A stretch of 64,000 nt of DNA from Anniella stebbinsi (lineage: Eukaryota > Chordata > Lepidosauria > Squamata > Anniellidae), in assembly GCA_029215795.1 (NCBI GenBank), contig JARDYH010000007.1, positions 100,579,263-100,643,262 of the forward strand, in the 5' to 3' direction. The position numbers and the translations under genes were made by a program. The first letter of the stretch is position 1, and every line of letters starts with the position of its first letter. Below the pieces are notes generated by a model. It had not been told where the DNA came from. It did no database searches and saw only the letters and a list, made by a program, of their open reading frames with translations. Of the stretch, positions 1 to 11,735 are shown piece after piece.

Positions 1-28
1 TATTGTAACTGGAACCAGCTTACAGGTG

Positions 29-368
29 TAGGCTGACCATATGAAAAGGAGGACAGGGCTCCTGTATCTTTAACAGTTTCATAGAAAAGGGAATTTCAGC
101 AGGTGTCATTGGTATATATGCAGAACCTGGTGAAATTCCCTCTTCATCACAAAGTTAAAGCTGCAGAAGCCCTGCCCTCTTTTGTACATGGTCAAGAGAC
201 AGGGCCCCTGCAACTTTTACTGTTGTGATGAAGAGGGAATATCACCAGGAACTAATTGCATACAAATGACACTGGCTGAAATTCCCTTTTCTCTACAACT
301 GTTAAAGTTACAGGAGCCCTGACCTGGATTTTATCTGGTCCAGGTCAGGATTTTATCTGGTCAGCCTA
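29..368. mobile_element. Palindromic hAT-type MITE, copy 1 (recombinant)
   Basis: Starts TAGGCTGACC and ends GGTCAGCCTA. The body is two head-to-head modules containing the motif GAAATTCCCTCTTCATCAC and its reverse complement. The left flank is TACAGGTG (21-28), but the right flank is a CR1 3' end, so the two flanks do not form a target duplication. The left part is nearly identical to positions 552-818. A local 18-20 bp duplication of the GACCTGGATTTTATCTGGTC end lies near 330-360. No coding capacity. This family recurs at 580, 16273, 21161, 43323, 53721 and 54457; hAT class is inferred from the perfect 8-bp duplications of the other copies. Confidence 0.85.
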
Positions 369-485
369 AGCTGGACAGCCACGTGTCAGGTAAGCTTTAA
401 GGTGGATTCCTGCATTGAGCATGGGGTTGGACTCGATGGCTTTATAGGCCCCATTGAACTCTACTATTCTATGCTTCTATGATTC
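369..485 (+). mobile_element. CR1 LINE 3' end fragment
   Basis: Matches the last ~115 bp of the CR1 copies in this window (the GCTTTAAGGTGGATTCCTGC and GGTTGGACTCGATGGC segments) and ends in the CR1 terminal octamer-like ATTCTATG repeats. It abuts the right end of MITE copy 1 at the equivalent of the CR1 motif AGCTGGAC. This implies that the MITE's right half was originally inserted in a CR1. Confidence 0.85.
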
Positions 486-579
486 TTTGTTGTTTGCAGA
501 GTTATACTGAGATCATTGACTAATGAATGATGAATAGCTTGTTCACAGCACTATTGTAACTGGAACCAGCTTACAGGTG

Positions 580-836
580 TAGGCTGACCATATGAAAAGG
601 AGGACACGGCTCCTGTATCTTTAACAGTTTCATAGAAAAGGGAATTTCAGCAGGTGTCATTGGTATATATGCAGAACCTGGTGAAATTCCCTCTTCATCA
701 CAAAGTTAAAGCTGCAGAAGCCCTGCCCTCTTTTGTACATGGTCAAGAGACAGGGCCCCTGCAACTTTTACTGTTGTGATGAAGAGGGAATATCACCAGG
801 AACTAATTGCATACAAATTTTCATATGGTCAGCCTA
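580..836. mobile_element. Palindromic hAT-type MITE, copy 2
   Basis: TAGGCTGACC...GGTCAGCCTA ends are bounded by a perfect 8-bp target duplication TACAGGTG (572-579 and 837-844). The element is 257 bp and shorter than the ~318-bp relatives because one arm's outer module is deleted on the right. No ORF. The 8-bp duplication is the diagnostic hAT signature. Confidence 0.92.
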
Positions 837-844
837 TACAGGTG

Positions 845-3323
845 CAAATGAGACAACTTAGCAATTCATACTTAAGGAAGTTCAACTATGGTTTTGCATC
901 ATGTTTGAATGGACAAACGTGATTTGTAGGCAGTAGGCTGGCTAACCAGACTTAGGAACCAGGGTCTGGAGGGGGAGTGTTACCATAGTAATGAACAAAG
1001 CATAGTAACTGTTATCACTACATGATTCTTGTCATCTTGGGGGCTGCACAGGAAGTTCCACATGAGAGGAAGGGCTTGTGTTCATGTGTGCATGGCTGTC
1101 TGGGTGGGTAGGCATGCATCTGTATGTGTGTGTAGGCACTTGCTGCTCCCAACCCATCACTTAGCACTGCATGTGGCCCTCAGGACAAACCGTTGCCACC
1201 ACTGTCCTAATGGAAGATCTCTGCAGGCTTCACTGCTGCAAAGATGAATGGAATGGCCGGCACCCTTCATCACAGGGATGACAGGGCAGTCTTCCACAAA
1301 CCTACTCCTAACAGACATGTGTTCGCATGATATTGCGAGTGTCAAAAGCAAAGCCAAAAATATCGGTTTTTGTTGATCCTAGGCATAACTCATGAAAGGG
1401 TTTAGATGTTGTCCTTTCGTAGGCTCATTCTCTGTCATCTAGAGAAAATACAGGTCCACAAAGCTGCTGAAATTTTAAAGGGTCTGTGTTAGAATATGTA
1501 AAGATTTCACAGCAATTTTCTAATTGGATATATTTGCTACTGAGAACTGATTGAAAATTGTAGTATTTAGCCGATTAGTGAACTTGTGGAGTACCAGATT
1601 GGATATGACCCCACCCCCCACCCCCCCACCCCCAATCTCTGTGCATGGGGATTCCTTGTCAGAATGTTGCATGTTCAGCATGGAGGTCTTTTGCCTTCCA
1701 GACTTTTGGAGAGGTGTTTGGCTGAGGGACCTGCAGACTTTGTGGGGTAAGGGCACAGGTCATCAACCACTCACCTATGGAATCTACTCCAATGAGAAGC
1801 AAGGCCAGCTCTGCTATTAGGCATAGTGAAGCAGTTGCCTCAGGCTGCTCATTTTGCATGTCACGGAAAGGCAGCAAATGGCTAGTTGTTTAGGGAGTAA
1901 TCCTATGACCACCTAGACATTGTCTGAGGTGTCATATGATACTGGGGATTTCCCCCTCTCAAGTCAGAGACAATGCTTTGACCTTGGAAGGGGGAGTTGG
2001 AGATCCTCCCCCCTCCCCGCCCCGCTCCCTTGCAACCAATGTGGAAAGAACTGTGCCGGCTGCCTTCCAAAGTCAGAAAACCAACCTTGGAGAGGGGGAA
2101 AAGGGGGTGTTCCAGTGGGTAGGGAGGGGAGGAGACCGGAGAGGCAAAGGTATGAGCTATCCTGAGTCTCTGCCAGCCTCTTTCTCTCCCCCTCTGAAGT
2201 GCTGTTGCTAGCCTGGCTAGCGAAATGCTCTGGGTGGGAGGACGGGCAGGTGAAGATCACCTCTGCTGCTCTTCTTGCCCTGCTTTGGATGATCGGAAGC
2301 TTCTAAGTTCAGGAGCTTCCAATCATCCAAGGGTGCAATTGATAAGTTTGCATGCTTAATTTATCATGATTGAATCTTATTGCCAGTGAGAGGGAGAACT
2401 GCTGGTGGAATGTTCTGCTTCAGGTACAAAAATCTTAGTTGGCTTTGGGCACTAAGTAGGGAGTGCAGGCAAATGTCGTCTGCTGCTCTGCCTCAGGCAC
2501 CAAAAGGCCTTGAGAATGTTGGGAACCTTGTGAGCCAGGGCTCCAAATTGCATGGAAACTTCTATGCAGGTTAAGATACTCCAAAACTGTCTTCTGAAGG
2601 TCCGGAGGGGAGCCCAGGGCCAGGACTTGTGTACACACTCTCCACACTTTAAGCCCACATGTGTTCACAAACCCAGAGTAGGGTTTATGAAAGTGAACAG
2701 TGAAAGACTGACAGTTTTAGGGAAAAGAATCTGAGTGAATACTCTTCAGTTTATGCCTCCTTCTTCTGAATTCACATGATTTTTGCCACAGGATGCTTTT
2801 CAAAAATATTCTTTGCAGCAGCAAATTTTTGCTGGTTGAGATAGATTAGAATAAGAAAAGTCTTTCTATTCTTCCTTTTGAAGCTGATTCCTGAAAGGAA
2901 TTATATATAATTACTCACACATTAAATTATTAGAAGGAAAATAAAAAGAAAGGCAACTCTCAGGAATAAAGCAACTTTTCGTATAGAATTAAGCTGTGTT
3001 CTCTAAAGAGGCAATTTTCTGAAGGTTATCAAGCCGAAAAATGCAAATTGTCACTACTCAGAAAGAGATCCACATTGGCCCATGTTAGTGGATTTGATAA
3101 AGTGCAGAGGCTTATGAAATAGTTTTGTATATCTTTCCATTGTAATTCTCAATTATCTATTCTGCTGGGCTGAAAGAGCAGGATGTTAATTGAGATTTAG
3201 TCTCACTGAATTCCCAGTTAAGTCAACGAGAATTTTGTCCAATTTTCACATGGAAGCTATTAGATTGGCAAAATGTACTTTTCCGGATTCCACCTAAACA
3301 TTAGAAATCAGCTCTTTGTGAAA
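845..3323. other. Anonymous DNA, no recognised feature
   Basis: I find no recognisable gene, RNA or mobile element. Local features are a C-rich run at about 1610-1632 and AT-rich sequence at 2880-3000. Open frames here are short, overlap on both strands and lack splice or codon signals. Confidence 0.5.
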
Positions 3324-3328
3324 CAAAG

Positions 3329-3467
3329 AGCTTATCTATACATGCAGGATAAAACACTTTGAAAAGATTTTGAAAACTGTATATGGAGTGTGTCCTGGGC
3401 CCCAACTGTTCTCAAAAACTGTTATAAACCGTTTAAAACCATTTTAAAGCAGTCGTGTAGATAGGCT
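3329..3467. mobile_element. Short MITE, AGCYTATCTACA family, copy 1
   Basis: A ~139-bp near-palindrome with ends AGCTTATCTA...TAGATAGGCT and the internal block GAGTGTGTCCTGGGCCCCAA. It is flanked by CAAAG on both sides (3324-3328 and 3468-3472), a probable 5-bp target duplication. Three more copies lie at 4281, 33429 and 39182. Noncoding; superfamily not assigned. Confidence 0.8.
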
Positions 3468-3472
3468 CAAAG

Positions 3473-4275
3473 GCATTTGCTTTGCCGGCATCACAGTCAG
3501 CCAGCATACTCCCTCTTTAACCCAAGTATTCCTGAAAACCCCCAAACAACTCTTGTGTGTCAGAAGGACCGCTCCACCTGGACTGCAGCTCAGCGAGTTT
3601 GAACCCACCCTGTGTACTGGGAGTCAATAGTAGGGAAAGATGCATTTGCATCCATGGAGGTTCAGGCATGAATGTGTCACTTGAATGGGAAAAGCACTCT
3701 AGTGCTACATGCCCCAAAGCCCACCATTTTGAAATGAAGTGCAGGACCCAGGAGACAATAAAGGGGGACCTGGAGCACCACCAGTTGGAAATACCCTCAG
3801 CCCAGTTTGGAGACCTCCCCCCTCCATGGCAGTGCTGAAGGAGTATCCTGATTTATGACACTGCCAATGACTTCTAGTGGGTATTCCCAGAGTAATTCCA
3901 CAACCACCCTTCTCAGCATTTTTGCCACCACCTGTTTTGTTGCGATGCATTCTTCCTGGCACCTGTTAATAACAATTCTTGTCTGGGCTGTACCCAATTG
4001 GGGGGAATACTAAGAAGAGTACTGAATGGCCATTGAAATGCATTGGTTCATTCCAAATGTCCATAGGAAATCACAGAAAGATTTCAGGGACCATCTTCAG
4101 ACCAAAATATCTGCAAGAAACAAGCATTTGTTGTTCTTAGACAACAAGTCCAAATCTAAATACCTCCTTACAGAGTGGTTTTAGGGAACAACTCCTATGA
4201 CTCCTCTAATACAGCAGTTCCTACGGATCATTTCCAAGTAGGCAAAGCCATTAGAATGCACTAAACAAAAAATGA
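3473..4275. other. Anonymous DNA between two related MITEs
   Basis: No gene or repeat recognised. A weak palindromic look around CTGCCAATGACTTC is not supported elsewhere in the window. Confidence 0.45.
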
Positions 4276-4280
4276 CTGAG

Positions 4281-4408
4281 AGCCTATCTACATCAAGCAG
4301 GATCAAACACTTTGGAAACGTTTTGAAAACTGTATCTGGAGTGTGTCCTGGGCCCCAACCGTTCTCAAAACTGTTATAAACCATTTTAAGCAGTAGTGTA
4401 GATAGGCT
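4281..4408. mobile_element. Short MITE, AGCYTATCTACA family, copy 2
   Basis: Ends AGCCTATCTACA...TGTAGATAGGCT with the same GGGCCCCAA core as the copy at 3329. Flanks CTGAG (4276-4280) and TTGAG (4409-4413) match 4 of 5, consistent with a decayed 5-bp target duplication. Confidence 0.8.
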
Positions 4409-4413
4409 TTGAG

Positions 4414-5759
4414 TCTTACATAATGATCTATCAGCACCACTTCCAGATGGACTAGACACAGGGGCAGGAGGTTTTCCCAAAAGCTGTGTGGTACCCATAA
4501 ATAGCCCAAAGAGTCACAGTGCCAATAGCAAGAGCCCCTCCTTCCAAGTATTCAGATGTACAAGCAGCCCCAAAGAAAAGAGCAGGAGCCCCAATACTGC
4601 TCACAAGTTGACAGAGGGAGCCCCCCCCCCACATGCCTGGTGTCCTAATGGGATGCATGCTCCATGGCAATGGCCTTCTTTCCAAATGGCCATAACATTC
4701 AGATGTGGCTCTGAATGGCCATAGTACTGCATTGAACTCGTAAAGGCAGCCCCACAGAACTAGCAGGAGCCTCAATATTCCTCATAAGGAAACTGGAGGA
4801 GTACCTACAAATATTCTGGGGCATCCTGATAGCACACCCCTTGAATTGCAATGACCACTCCTTCCAAATGGCCAAAATATTCAGATATCCTTCTAAATGG
4901 CCACTGGTCTGAGACAAGAGGCCTCATAGGGATCTGAGGGAGTACATCCAAGCACCTCCAAGTTCCCCATCCCATGTTTGCTATTTAGCAATGCCTCCCT
5001 TCTGTATGGTAATGTTGAGATGTCCTTCTAATTAAACTGTGGCTAGTGGCACCGGTACCCTCCCTCAATGAAGTTGTGAACAGTATTGGGGTCCCTGTTC
5101 TTTTCTGTGGGGCTGCCTATATCAGACCAATATATTCCTACCGTCATTTGGAATGCCATGTGAATATTATGGCCATTTGAAAGGAGATATCATTGCGATG
5201 GAGAGGGTGTGACATCAAGGACCCTTGGGATGTTTGGGAGGGAATAACTCAGGAGATTGGGAGTACATGCTCTAGTAGGCCTCCTATAGCAGAACACATG
5301 AGGGAAAGCCTCTGCAGGAAGAATTCAAACCAAATGGAAGAAATAATTATGTGAGGGTAAAACTTCGTGTTACGCTGAATGCTTTCTGTGTAGCTACATC
5401 ATTTTTCTTTCATTAATTACTAGTTACTAGGAATGCAGCACAGAGGGAGGGAAGGCTTATCTCCTGACTGTGATTCCACCCCAACCCCACATGCAGCGCA
5501 GAAGCTTAGAAAAATGTTCCCATTCACACCAATAAGAACTTCGGGGAGGGCCATGTTTGTTCTGATTGCCACTGGGGAGAAAAGCCTCCCCCTCCCCATG
5601 TGCTGCATCTCCAGGAGAAAACCAACATGCTGGTCAGTAGTTCGTTAGAGAAAACACAACAACTCACTCAGGGTAACATGTGGTTTGGCTCCACCTGTTG
5701 CAACTTTTCATTGAAGTTATAGGGCCATATCCTCTACTGCCACTGCACCCCCTCTAGCA
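4414..5759. other. Low-order internally repetitive anonymous DNA
   Basis: Between about 4490 and 5240 the same words return irregularly: CTTCCAAATGGCCA / CTTTCCAAATGGCCAT, AAAGAGCAGGAGCCCCAATA, TTCAGATGT. They look like degenerate tandem units of roughly 150-200 bp. No coding frame holds across units. A run of C is at 4621-4631. Confidence 0.5.
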
Positions 5760-5950
5760 CAGGGATGGCCAACATGTGGTCTGCATGCTGCCCTGTTGCA
5801 GCCCTCCACTGTCCCCCAAGTTCATTGAAAAAATATTTTTGGGGGGGGGATGGCATCCATAGTGGCTACAGAGTGCCAAAAGAGTCAATATATAGGCATC
5901 CACATGGGGTCTCAAATGGTCCCCTGGCCTCCTGAAGTTGCCCACCACTG
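5760..5950. mobile_element. Short hAT-like element
   Basis: Left end CAGGGATGGCCAAC and right end GTTGCCCACCACTG form imperfect inverted termini of the CAGTGGTGGGCAAC type, known from nonautonomous vertebrate hAT elements. A poly-G run interrupts the middle. Flanking 8-mers CTCTAGCA and CATTAACA agree poorly, so the target duplication is not proven. Confidence 0.6.
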
Positions 5951-6533
5951 CATTAACAGAATGGACCACTAGCATAACAGGAACTAGCAGTTCCTGAACA
6001 AAGCACAGAAACAAGTGGAACTATTCATTTCTAGAACAGAAACAGCTCCTCTTGCACTGCTGCTCTGTCCTGCTACCATGGAGGCATTATAGGAGTGCCC
6101 TGAGAGAGGCTAGCCTGGCACCTTGGATTCATAAAAGGATCAAGAGATTACCCAAACCACAATAAAAGATGGATAGATGTTTGCGAATGAACTAATTAAT
6201 TGATTTTCCATGTAGTTGGAATTTAGAAGATAACATTTAATTAAATGCACCTATAATTTGTTATGCATTTGTAACAGAGAAGCGGTAAAGGAAAGAACAT
6301 TTTTTAAAAATCACGTTCTTAGAGATGGTGATGTATCCATAGTTCTTGTGTGTGCATAAAGCCCCCAATACCAGGCACCACACACAAAATAAGATACTGG
6401 GCGAGTAGTTCCCTGGGGAGTTCTTCTTTTCCTTTTCATATTTCAGATATTTAGAGCTCCATCACACCAGCAGTTTAACTCACTCTCACCATGCCTGGTA
6501 TCTGGTTTTGTAGCGCAAGACTCACATGATGTC

Positions 6534-6688
6534 ATAGAATCATAGAATGGTAGAGTTGGAAGGGGTCTGTAAGGCCATGGAGTCCAACCCCCTGCAATAA
6601 TCCACCTTAAAGCATCCCTGACAGATGGTTGTCCAGCTGCCTCTTGAACGCCTCTAATGTGGGAGAGCCCACCACCTCCCATGGTCAT
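6534..6688 (-). mobile_element. CR1 LINE 3' end fragment
   Basis: Begins with the reversed CR1 terminus CATAGAATCATAGAATGG and runs through the noncoding-strand equivalents of the ORF2 end up to CCCACCACCTCCC. About 155 bp of a 5'-truncated CR1, oriented leftward. Confidence 0.92.
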
Positions 6689-6954
6689 CCCTGTCCTGCA
6701 CCCATTTTGCTCCTTTTCCTCTGTTTTGCATATTATTTTGGTGCGGGGAAAGTCTGGATTATTTTCCCCAAGCGACTTTAATGCACTCATAAACTTCTGT
6801 GTAGTGCTCTCTCCTCTCTTTTTCCTTTGTTGGGTGTGTGTGTTTTGAATGGAGTCTTGCTGACGAAAGGGGAGGGCGGGGAGGTTCTCCTCCTCCAGCA
6901 CTCCATGCCGAATGTTCAAATGAATGGATTTTTACAACTACAACCCCACCCTCC

Positions 6955-7100
6955 TTGCCCGCAGCTCCCTCATTTTAAAAAATAAAGAGATGAAACTTGG
7001 GACCTTGATAGCTCTTAAGTAGAGCTTTCAGCATGCCAAGTTTGAATCAGATCGGTTCATCCTTTTTTATTAAGGATTTTTAAAATCCCCTCCAACCCTT
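6955..7100. repeat. Interspersed repeat shared with 18602-18745
   Basis: The segment with AGAGATGAAACTTGG, GATAGCTCTTAAGT and TAAGGATTTTTAAAA is collinear with 18602-18745. The two copies probably belong to a longer decayed DNA-transposon family, since both lie some way after a CATCACACC motif. The GAAACTT motif resembles the units of the foldback elements at 29850 and 45202. Borders not determined. Confidence 0.55.
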
Positions 7101-7221
7101 TTTCTGATAGTCCACCATTGTGAAAATCCACCTGTTTGCATTTGTGAGGGATCCATTTTCCTTTCCTTTGATCATGGGAAGCCATGCATCTCCAGTTCAT
7201 AACATAGAAAACTGCTGTTCC

Positions 7222-7365
7222 CTTACTCAAGAGTAAATCCCATTGATTTAAACTGCATTTACGTCCAAGTCATACTAAAATCTGATGCATGCTCACTGTT
7301 GACTAAACCCCATTGAACAGAGAGAGACTTACTTCTGAGTAACACATATAGAACTGACTTTTAAT
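7222..7365. repeat. Degenerate CCCATTGA / TTACTTCTGAGTAA repeat
   Basis: Contains AGTAAATCCCATTGA, CCCCATTGAA and GACTTACTTCTGAGTAA, an imperfect palindromic motif seen again near 7450, 42781-43030, 61995-62095 and 63780-63855. From memory this motif is common in squamate genomes. It probably derives from a short nonautonomous DNA element, but I cannot name it. Confidence 0.45.
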
Positions 7366-10027
7366 AGTGTGGTCACTCAGAAGCTTTTTCTTTTTAAGTC
7401 TAAAACAGCAAACCGGAAAGAAGTGCTCTGCAACCCTATGCTTACTTCTTTGGTATTACTTCTGTTTACTCAGAAGTAAGTCTCTTGCTCGTGCAGCGGA
7501 GCATGGGCGGCGGTGGCTCTTCTTCCCCCTCACATTCATGGCTACAAAGCCCGCACTTGCTCCTTGGCATGGAGACAACCCCCAAGGAGGTTAAGCATGG
7601 GGGGGGGGGGTCTTGCTGCGCCAATTTGCCCTTGTCTAGATGCCCCCCTGATTTATGGCCATACTTTCAAAAAGTGAGGATATCCAAGACACTTTCTGTG
7701 TTTTCAATGGATATCTGAGACTGTGAGGCAGAAAAGAATAAAGGGACCAGTTTTGCACATTCCCAGTTTAATCAATGACTTCCCAGCTTTGATCCCTCCT
7801 AGTCTTCCTGACTTTTGGAATTTCATTTGGCTTTGTTATCACCACCGTCTTTTCCTACTAGTTCAAATTTAAATGGAAGAGACTGCAAATACTAGGTGGC
7901 CATGACAACATGCAAGAAAACATGGAAAAAGCTGGGCTGGGGGAGGAAGAGCAGTCCAGAGAAGAATTTACTTCTCTCCCCCCCTACTTTGTTGCTGATT
8001 GCTAGCCTTTCTTCTTTGAAGAGGACTGTCAGGGTTATGTTACATTCATCTGTGCAATATGTAATTTCTTGTTTGAAGCTCCACCTGCACACATTAAATT
8101 CTCAGACGGGTGAGAATTTAATTTGGTTCATTTTTATATTAATTTTGATATGGATTTTGTGTTTACTTTCATGAGTTTCAAAACTGCCTCCAATTTTCAA
8201 TGATTCTCAGCATTTGCTGCCAGTACATTTTGTTCCAATGCTGTTCTTTCCTTTTTCTTTACCCTCACAGTCTTAAGTCCCATTTCCTCTTGGCTTGGAT
8301 GTAGCAACCCTGAATCTATGTATGATGAATTCGCTATTGCATTCAGAATTGATTGCAAGCTTTGCAGCATGCACAGATTTCCCCCTAAATGTCCAGACAT
8401 CCTACCACCTGGACTCCACCCATCCCCAAACTTACTTGAAGCCACTGCCGCAGCTCTGGCTCCAAGATGAAGAGGAGGTCCATGTTTATCCTGGGGACTG
8501 GCAACAGACAGGAAGTAAACATCACACCACCATGCAGGTAGGCCATGTGAAACCAACCAATCAAAAAGGGGGCATAATTTGGTGGTGCATGACATCATGC
8601 CACACTACATAAATCCAAACTAAAGCTCTCATGATGCGCCTTGATATTGTGCCTGTACAAAAACCCCTATACATGGAATGAGATTTCATATTAAAGGAGA
8701 AATTTCATCCAAGCTCACATGGACAAATGTGTTGCTTTCCAAGTGAATGTAAGTTTGCCCATCGCTACTCCCTGGTCTGGGACTGTGTTTTATCATTTGT
8801 TGGGAAAGAAGTAATAATAAGAATTAATATCACCTTAAAGACATTGTATTCTATTCAATTTTGACAGGTTATCGCATGCCACATCCACATACCTTTAAAA
8901 TGGATCATGTCTAAAGAAGAGAGAGACTAGTTCTGTGGGGCTATAACCCTTATAGCCAAGTGAATCATACTGCAAGAGTAGAAACCCATGAGGTGCCTAG
9001 ATGTGATCCATGGTTAAAACAACAACAAAAGCTCTTAGATTTCCAGAATAAGGAGGGAAAATAATTTTCAAATCATCTGGCAGCTTTTTTAAAGAGTTCC
9101 ATGTAGACTAAGGAGTAGAGGATGGATTCTTCCCATTTTATACATCCCACCCTACTGAACCTTCAAGAACATGCTTTCTTTTTCTCTTTTCCTCTCACTG
9201 CCATTTCCTTTTAAAACCCACCGTTCTTCATTTTCTTTCTATATTTCCAAAATAGACAAATAAGTATGGAATGTAAATTATTTAGTATGCATCCTTACGG
9301 ACATAAAACTTAACACCCGTCAGTGGCCTGGAGAGAGGAAAACATGGGAAATGGGTGCTTATTAATAGTTGTCCTGTATCATCAACTGTATAATTGGGAG
9401 GGATAATAACCAAAAATAAACATTGCAGGGAAATGGCTGTGAATCTAATCTTACAGCAAGAAGACACTGAGCGGCATGGAGAAATTTCTCTTGACACATA
9501 AGAGAAGCTGGAAAATACTACAGCACCACGACACAGAGTTTTAACCGGAGAAATCCTTTTGATCAAAGGCAGGCAGCTATTAAGACAACAGATAGAGCTT
9601 TAATACAGGTAAAACTGAAATGAAAGCTGGATTTAATAATGGCAGGTGGATGCTTACTGAAGCTTGAGTAAAAAATGTTGACACTAATCCATAATCATAT
9701 TAGTCCTAATAAAAAATGGCTACAAATCATGTCGTACTTTGGAAGACCTGGAGCAAGACGAAGCCCTGATGCCTGAAATTACTTCCGCCATTCTGTGTCA
9801 CCAGAGAAGCCCTTGGCCAGGTGGGAAGGCTCATGTTGCAACTCCTCCCTATGCCAGCTTTGACATTGACACTGCCCTGGCATGGGGAGGAGCTGCAGCA
9901 TGGTCTTCTGCTGCATGGTCCTGGGTTTCTCCTGTGGGCATCTCTCATGGGACAGAGTGCTGCTGCTTTGGCTCCCACAACATCACAGTAGAAGAAGATG
10001 GACTTCCTTTTTGAGATGCAAGGAAAG
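7366..10027. other. Anonymous DNA
   Basis: No recognised gene. A poly-G run is at 7600-7610. The longest frame (8197-8598, minus, 133 codons) has no family resemblance and no surrounding splice signals. The TTTTCTTT-rich stretch near 9175-9240 is simple pyrimidine-rich sequence. Confidence 0.45.
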
Positions 10028-10030
10028 ACT

Positions 10031-11301
10031 GGCCCTGTTCAGAGGCAACGTGGAGAAAGGTACATGGTGGTTACCATGGTGGTTACCACTAACCATGCTG
10101 TGTGCTTCTGCCATACATACATAGAACCATGCCATGCAGTATGGTTATCCTAAACACTGCCTAACCACCCTCCACTCTAACTAGCCTTCTTGAGTGCATG
10201 TAGCTTCTCCTTGCACTGCTGCGGGGGACAGCAGTAGCCCCTCTTCTGCAACTGCTTGGAGAACCCTAGGAAGAGGTTTGCATGCCTTACTGTACTAACA
10301 ATGCCCTGGGTCTTGGGGCTGCCCCACAGGGTGATGAACGTTGCCACCTTGGCCTTGGACCATGTCTACATCCTCATTCTCTTGGTTTTTTTTTTTTTAA
10401 AAAAAATTAAATTCATACAGAAATACAAAATTAATGAAACAAAACAAAACTTAACATAACATAACTCAGTGATGCTCTTATAACTATTACAAAATATATC
10501 TATTGCTATATATATATGATATTAAACAGTCCCTTACTTTCTTTGTAGGATCCTCATTCTCTTGTGTTTCTTCGCCACTTATTTTGGGAGGGAGCCCCAG
10601 TCAGGATGAGGGTGCTGAGCTGGGACTATGATGCCTCCAAGGAGTCACTGTCCAAGTACAGGGCAGACGAGCTGCTGCTGCCACCCGCCTCCATGGGATT
10701 GGGCCCTGGGGGGATATGCCAGACCTGCCATTCCACCTGGAGTGCCTGGGTACTGCCATGCTCTGGATGCACTTGAGGCATCTGCCCTTCCTCCTATGCC
10801 TGGGTCGCAGGTTACTCTTTGGGATTTGAACATGTAGGACACTGGTAGGTTGGTATGGTGGGGATGTGGGATGTGGGCTTTGGCTCTGTGGGAATGTGTA
10901 TAACTGGGTTGACTGTTAGGGGGTTGTGCCTCTGACTTCATTTGGCAGATGGGGATGGACAGTGACGAGGCTGGCTAGCAGCTGCTGCGTCATGTGTTGC
11001 TAGGAAGATTTCAACCATGGAGCTCTTACATGGTGGCCAATACAGCTACTCCGTTTTCAGCCATTCCTGTTGTGGAGCTCTGTGGTGGCACTTGGTTAAC
11101 TACGGGGGCCCAACACACAACATGGTAAGCCATGGTCAGGGCTGCTAACCCTTTTGCAGCATGTGGTTGGTGAGTGTGGTTAAACTGTGGCTATGTAACC
11201 ACCATGGTTAAGAAAATCACCCTACACACAACATCCTAAGCCATCAGGCTTAGTTCACAACCCTTAATCATTATGGCTTAGCATGGTATCTGAACAGGGC
11301 C
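10031..11301. mobile_element. Nonautonomous Harbinger-like DNA transposon
   Basis: Terminal inverted repeats GGCCCTGTTCAGA (left) and TCTGAACAGGGCC (right) are flanked by ACT on both sides (10028-10030, 11302-11304). A 3-bp duplication fits PIF/Harbinger, although the usual TWA consensus is absent. Subterminal palindromic words CATGGTGGTTACC and AACCACCATGG occur near both ends. No transposase is visible. A 165-bp retro-insertion sits inside it. Confidence 0.6.
10385..10549 (-). mobile_element. Small LINE-mobilised insertion with 15-bp target duplication
   Basis: A 165-bp AT-rich segment is bounded by perfect copies of ATCCTCATTCTCTTG (10370-10384, 10550-10564). It begins with a T-run of about 12, i.e. 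a poly-A tail on the minus strand. This is the hallmark of target-primed reverse transcription by an L1-type machinery. The body, with a TATATATA stretch, is too short to name the source. Confidence 0.8.
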
Positions 11302-11388
11302 ACTGTGTTGTGTGCCGCACATTTCATAAAGGAGTAGCTGGATTCCACTTGTACCTAAAAGTATGCATCAGTCCCCTTTCTGTCCTTA

Positions 11389-11735
11389 TAGAATCATTGA
11401 ATAGTAGAATAGTAGAGTTGGAAGGGGTCTACAAGGCCATCGAGTCCAACCTCCTGCTCAATGCAAGAATCCACCTTAAAGCATCCCTGACAGATGGTTG
11501 TCCAGCTGCCTCTTGAATGCCTCTAATGTGGGAGAGCCCACCACCTCCCATGGTAATTGGTTCCATTGTCATATTGCTCTAACAGTCAGGAAGTTTTTCC
11601 TGATGTCCAGATGGAATCTGTTTTCCTGTAACTTGAGCCCATTATTCTGCGTCCTGCACTTTGGGATGATTGAGAAGAGATCTTGTCCCTCCTCTGTGTG
11701 TGACAACCATTCAAGTATTTGAAGAGTGCTATCAT
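11389..11735 (-). mobile_element. CR1 LINE 3' end, reversed
   Basis: Collinear with the other reversed CR1 ends in the window. The minus strand encodes the ORF2 C-terminus ending with the RKNFLTVRAI motif, preceded by SIIPKCRTQNNGLKL. It stops abruptly at GAGTGCTATCAT and joins a CR1 5' UTR in the opposite orientation. The same join occurs at about 21545. Confidence 0.92.

Noticed and set aside
6443..6919. 158-codon minus-strand open frame
   Set aside because: It crosses a reversed CR1 3' UTR and anonymous DNA; no conserved motif.
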